The translations under genes were made by a program, and so were the position numbers. Below are positions 62,528-64,000 of a stretch of DNA of 64,000 bases, piece by piece. The stretch spans positions 13,381-77,380 of the forward strand of contig JAWLHE010000014.1 in the NCBI GenBank assembly GCA_041690495.1, written 5' to 3'. Below the pieces are notes generated by a model, which was not told the origin of the DNA, did no database searches, and worked only from the letters and a program-made list of their open reading frames with translations. Position 1 is the first letter of the stretch. The number at the start of each line of letters is the position of its first letter. The stretch is from DATAAP01 sp041690495. GTDB lineage: Bacteria > Pseudomonadota > Alphaproteobacteria > CACIAM-22H2.

Positions 62528-63319
62528 CTAGGCCGCATGTCGCTGGTCCCAGACCTTCCAAGGCGCCTGGCCGGAATTCCATAGCTCCTCGAGGACGTGC
62601 TTGTCGCGCAGGGTATCCATCGGATGCCAGAAGCCGTCATGCCTGTAGGCGGACAATTGTCCCGAGCGCGCGAGCTCCTCCATCGGTTCCCGCTCCCAGA
62701 CCGTCGAATCCGATTTGATGAAGTCGACGACCTTGGGTTCCAGCACGAAATAGCCGCCGTTGATCCAGCTGCCATCCTCCCGCGGCTTCTCGCGGAATGC
62801 CCGGACTAGAGAGTCATTGTGACCGAGCGTGAAGCTTCCGAACCGGCCCGGCATCTGGACCGCGGTGAGCGTGGCAAGCGTTCCCTCGGCCCGGTGAAAC
62901 CGGAGAAGGTCCTGGATATTGATGTTGCTGACGCCGTCGCCATAGGTGAAGCAGAACGTATCCCCGTTTATATGGTCGACCACACGCTTCAGCCGGCCTC
63001 CCGTCATGGTGGTCTCGCCGGTATCGATCAGAGTCACCTTCCAGGGCTCGGCGCTGGAGCGGTGAATCTCGACCCGATCGCTGGAGAGATCCACGGTTAG
63101 GTCGGCGTGACGTAGGAGATATCGCGTGAAGTAGTCGACAATCATGAATCCCTTGTACCCGCAGCAGACCACGAACTCGTTGATCCCGAACGCCGAGTAG
63201 ATCTTCATGATGTGCCAGAGGATCGGTCGTCCGCCGATCTCCACCATCGGCTTCGGCCGTACACCGCTCTCCTCGCTTATGCGCGTTCCGTAACCGCCGG
63301 CCAGAATGACAGCTTTCAT
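62528..63319 (-). CDS. rfbF: Glucose-1-phosphate cytidylyltransferase
   Basis: The 263-residue nucleotidyltransferase makes CDP-glucose from CTP and glucose-1-phosphate. It has the family start KAVILAGGYGTRISEESGVRPKPMVEIGGRPILWHIMKIY, which includes the pyrophosphorylase signature, and CFTYGDGVSNINI for metal binding near residue 125. ATG 63319 starts at this motif. It heads the minus-strand sugar operon and is divergent from the gene at 63698. Confidence 0.95.
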   Translation of the reverse strand: MKAVILAGGYGTRISEESGVRPKPMVEIGGRPILWHIMKIYSAFGINEFVVCCGYKGFMIVDYFTRYLLRHADLTVDLSSDRVEIHRSSAEPWKVTLIDTGETTMTGGRLKRVVDHINGDTFCFTYGDGVSNINIQDLLRFHRAEGTLATLTAVQMPGRFGSFTLGHNDSLVRAFREKPREDGSWINGGYFVLEPKVVDFIKSDSTVWEREPMEELARSGQLSAYRHDGFWHPMDTLRDKHVLEELWNSGQAPWKVWDQRHAA

Positions 63320-63697
63320 CGGGTTCGATCGCTCCAGGCACAATCAAAGATAATCAGCCGCGGCAACGGGTTCGAATAATGCAGGACGGGTTCTTTGACG
63401 GGCAAGGTCGTCGGAGGCGTACTTCCAACAGGCTGGCTCCGCCGCACGTATCTCCGCCGGTGTAGTGGGCACCGCCCTTCGGCGCACTGGACTATGTCCT
63501 TCGGCCGGTCGATGCGCGATTCGCTTTGACCGGCGACCGTTTCCCGAGCCGCGCCGCCGGTCGCCGAAGTACTAACCCGCATACGGGGCTGTTCTGGGCT
63601 TCGGCCCACTAATTATCGTTCTGAACAGCTAGCCGGCAACTTCCGACGGGTTATCTGCAAGCGTCATTCAACCGACACCAGCAACCAGCAGGAGAAC
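63320..63697. promoter_or_regulatory. Divergent region with two hairpins before the right-edge gene
   Basis: This 378-base spacer separates rfbF from the right-edge gene. CGGCGACCG (63531-63539) pairs with CGGTCGCCG (63559-63567). GCTGTTC (63589-63595) pairs with GAACAGC (63624-63630), enclosing TGGGC-TTCG-GCCCA (63596-63609), a UUCG-capped stem. All lie within 170 bases of the start at 63698. There is no T-run. Confidence 0.5.
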
Positions 63698-64000
63698 ATG
63701 AGATACAGCGGTAAACGCGTCCTCGTGACCGGCGGCGCAGGCTTCCTCGGTTCACATCTGTGCGAGCGTCTGCTCGCCGCAGGGCATGAAGTCTTGTGCG
63801 TCGACAACTACTTCACGGGAAGCCGAGACAACATCGGCCATCTTCTGGCGGACCGGCGCTTTGAGGCCATACGCCACGACATCACGTTCCCTCTCTACCT
63901 GGAGGTCGACGAGATCTACAACCTGGCCTGTCCGGCCTCACCGATCCATTACCAGTTCGACCCGGTGCAGACGACCAAGACGTCGGTGCACGGCGCGATC
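63698..64000 (+). CDS. UDP-glucuronate decarboxylase-like SDR, 5' part only
   Basis: The first 101 residues are present; the gene runs off the right edge. The extended-SDR cofactor motif VTGGAGFLGSHLCERLLAAGH lies at residues 10-30, followed by DNYFTGSRDNIGHL and YNLACPASPIHYQFDPVQTTKTSV, which match UDP-xylose synthases. These decarboxylate UDP-glucuronate to UDP-xylose. ATG 63698 has GGAGAAC upstream. Confidence 0.88.
   Translation, partial: MRYSGKRVLVTGGAGFLGSHLCERLLAAGHEVLCVDNYFTGSRDNIGHLLADRRFEAIRHDITFPLYLEVDEIYNLACPASPIHYQFDPVQTTKTSVHGAI

Overview
The window is a GC-rich chromosomal segment, most likely from an alphaproteobacterium (Hyphomicrobiales or Rhodospirillales type). I infer this from the conserved minus-strand run rlpA - dacA-type D,D-carboxypeptidase - tmk - holB - metG - tatD - MBL hydrolase with overlapping start/stop codons, the paired LysR genes, and an EcfG-like promoter motif. 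No rRNA, tRNA, insertion sequence or CRISPR array was seen. The sequence carries one 100-N assembly gap (43854-43953).

Layout. 1-3807 (+) is a small catabolic operon (GMC oxidoreductase, 3-hydroxyisobutyrate-dehydrogenase-like reductase, M20 amidohydrolase). 3830-8992 holds two LysR regulators, each next to a transporter (YdcZ/DUF606 on the minus strand, YbfB/YjiJ-type MFS on the plus strand), plus a glutathione transferase. 9048-14365 (-) has mazG, a GMC dehydrogenase with a Tat-exported small partner, a DUF4142 protein and a Do-type periplasmic protease. 14684-23992 (-) is the housekeeping block: MBL hydrolase, TatD, MetRS, DNA polymerase III delta', Tmk, D,D-carboxypeptidase, RlpA, MltB-type transglycosylase, and a YdcF-type protein.

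24646-27140 contains three LuxR-type regulators, one with a degraded receiver. They precede a large surface-polysaccharide region that runs from 27506 to the right edge. The first part (27506-38467, +) has an initiating phosphoglycosyltransferase, a VanZ protein, a Wza-type export lipoprotein, a GumC/Wzz chain-length protein, an ExeA-like ATPase fused to a LysM domain, a CpsD-like protein whose Walker A lysine is missing, a lipid-kinase-like protein, a metallophosphoesterase and a GT-C membrane glycosyltransferase. The middle part (38583-53047) has a GT2, an asparagine-synthase-like amidotransferase, a WecG/TagA transferase, a large beta-helix/RTX secreted protein with its own terminator, an MBL protein, membrane and soluble glycosyltransferases, a hexapeptide acyltransferase and a DUF4910 protein. 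The right part (53044-63319, -) adds an SDR, a 2OG-Fe(II)-oxygenase-like protein, a beta-propeller protein, a GT4, a C-methyltransferase, a Wzt/Wzm ABC exporter and three nucleotide-sugar genes starting with glucose-1-phosphate cytidylyltransferase. A UDP-glucuronate-decarboxylase-like gene runs off the right edge.

Read together, the right two thirds build, decorate and export one or more cell-surface glycans. The most informative observations are the RTX gene, whose assembly gap can be sized at 185 bp from its own internal repeat, with three GTTAAC sites upstream; a Shine-Dalgarno-masking hairpin before the periplasmic protease; the missing Walker A lysine in the CpsD-like protein; an EcfG-type promoter about 0.4 kb upstream of the first LuxR gene; and a CDP-sugar module with no recognisable 4,6-dehydratase in view.
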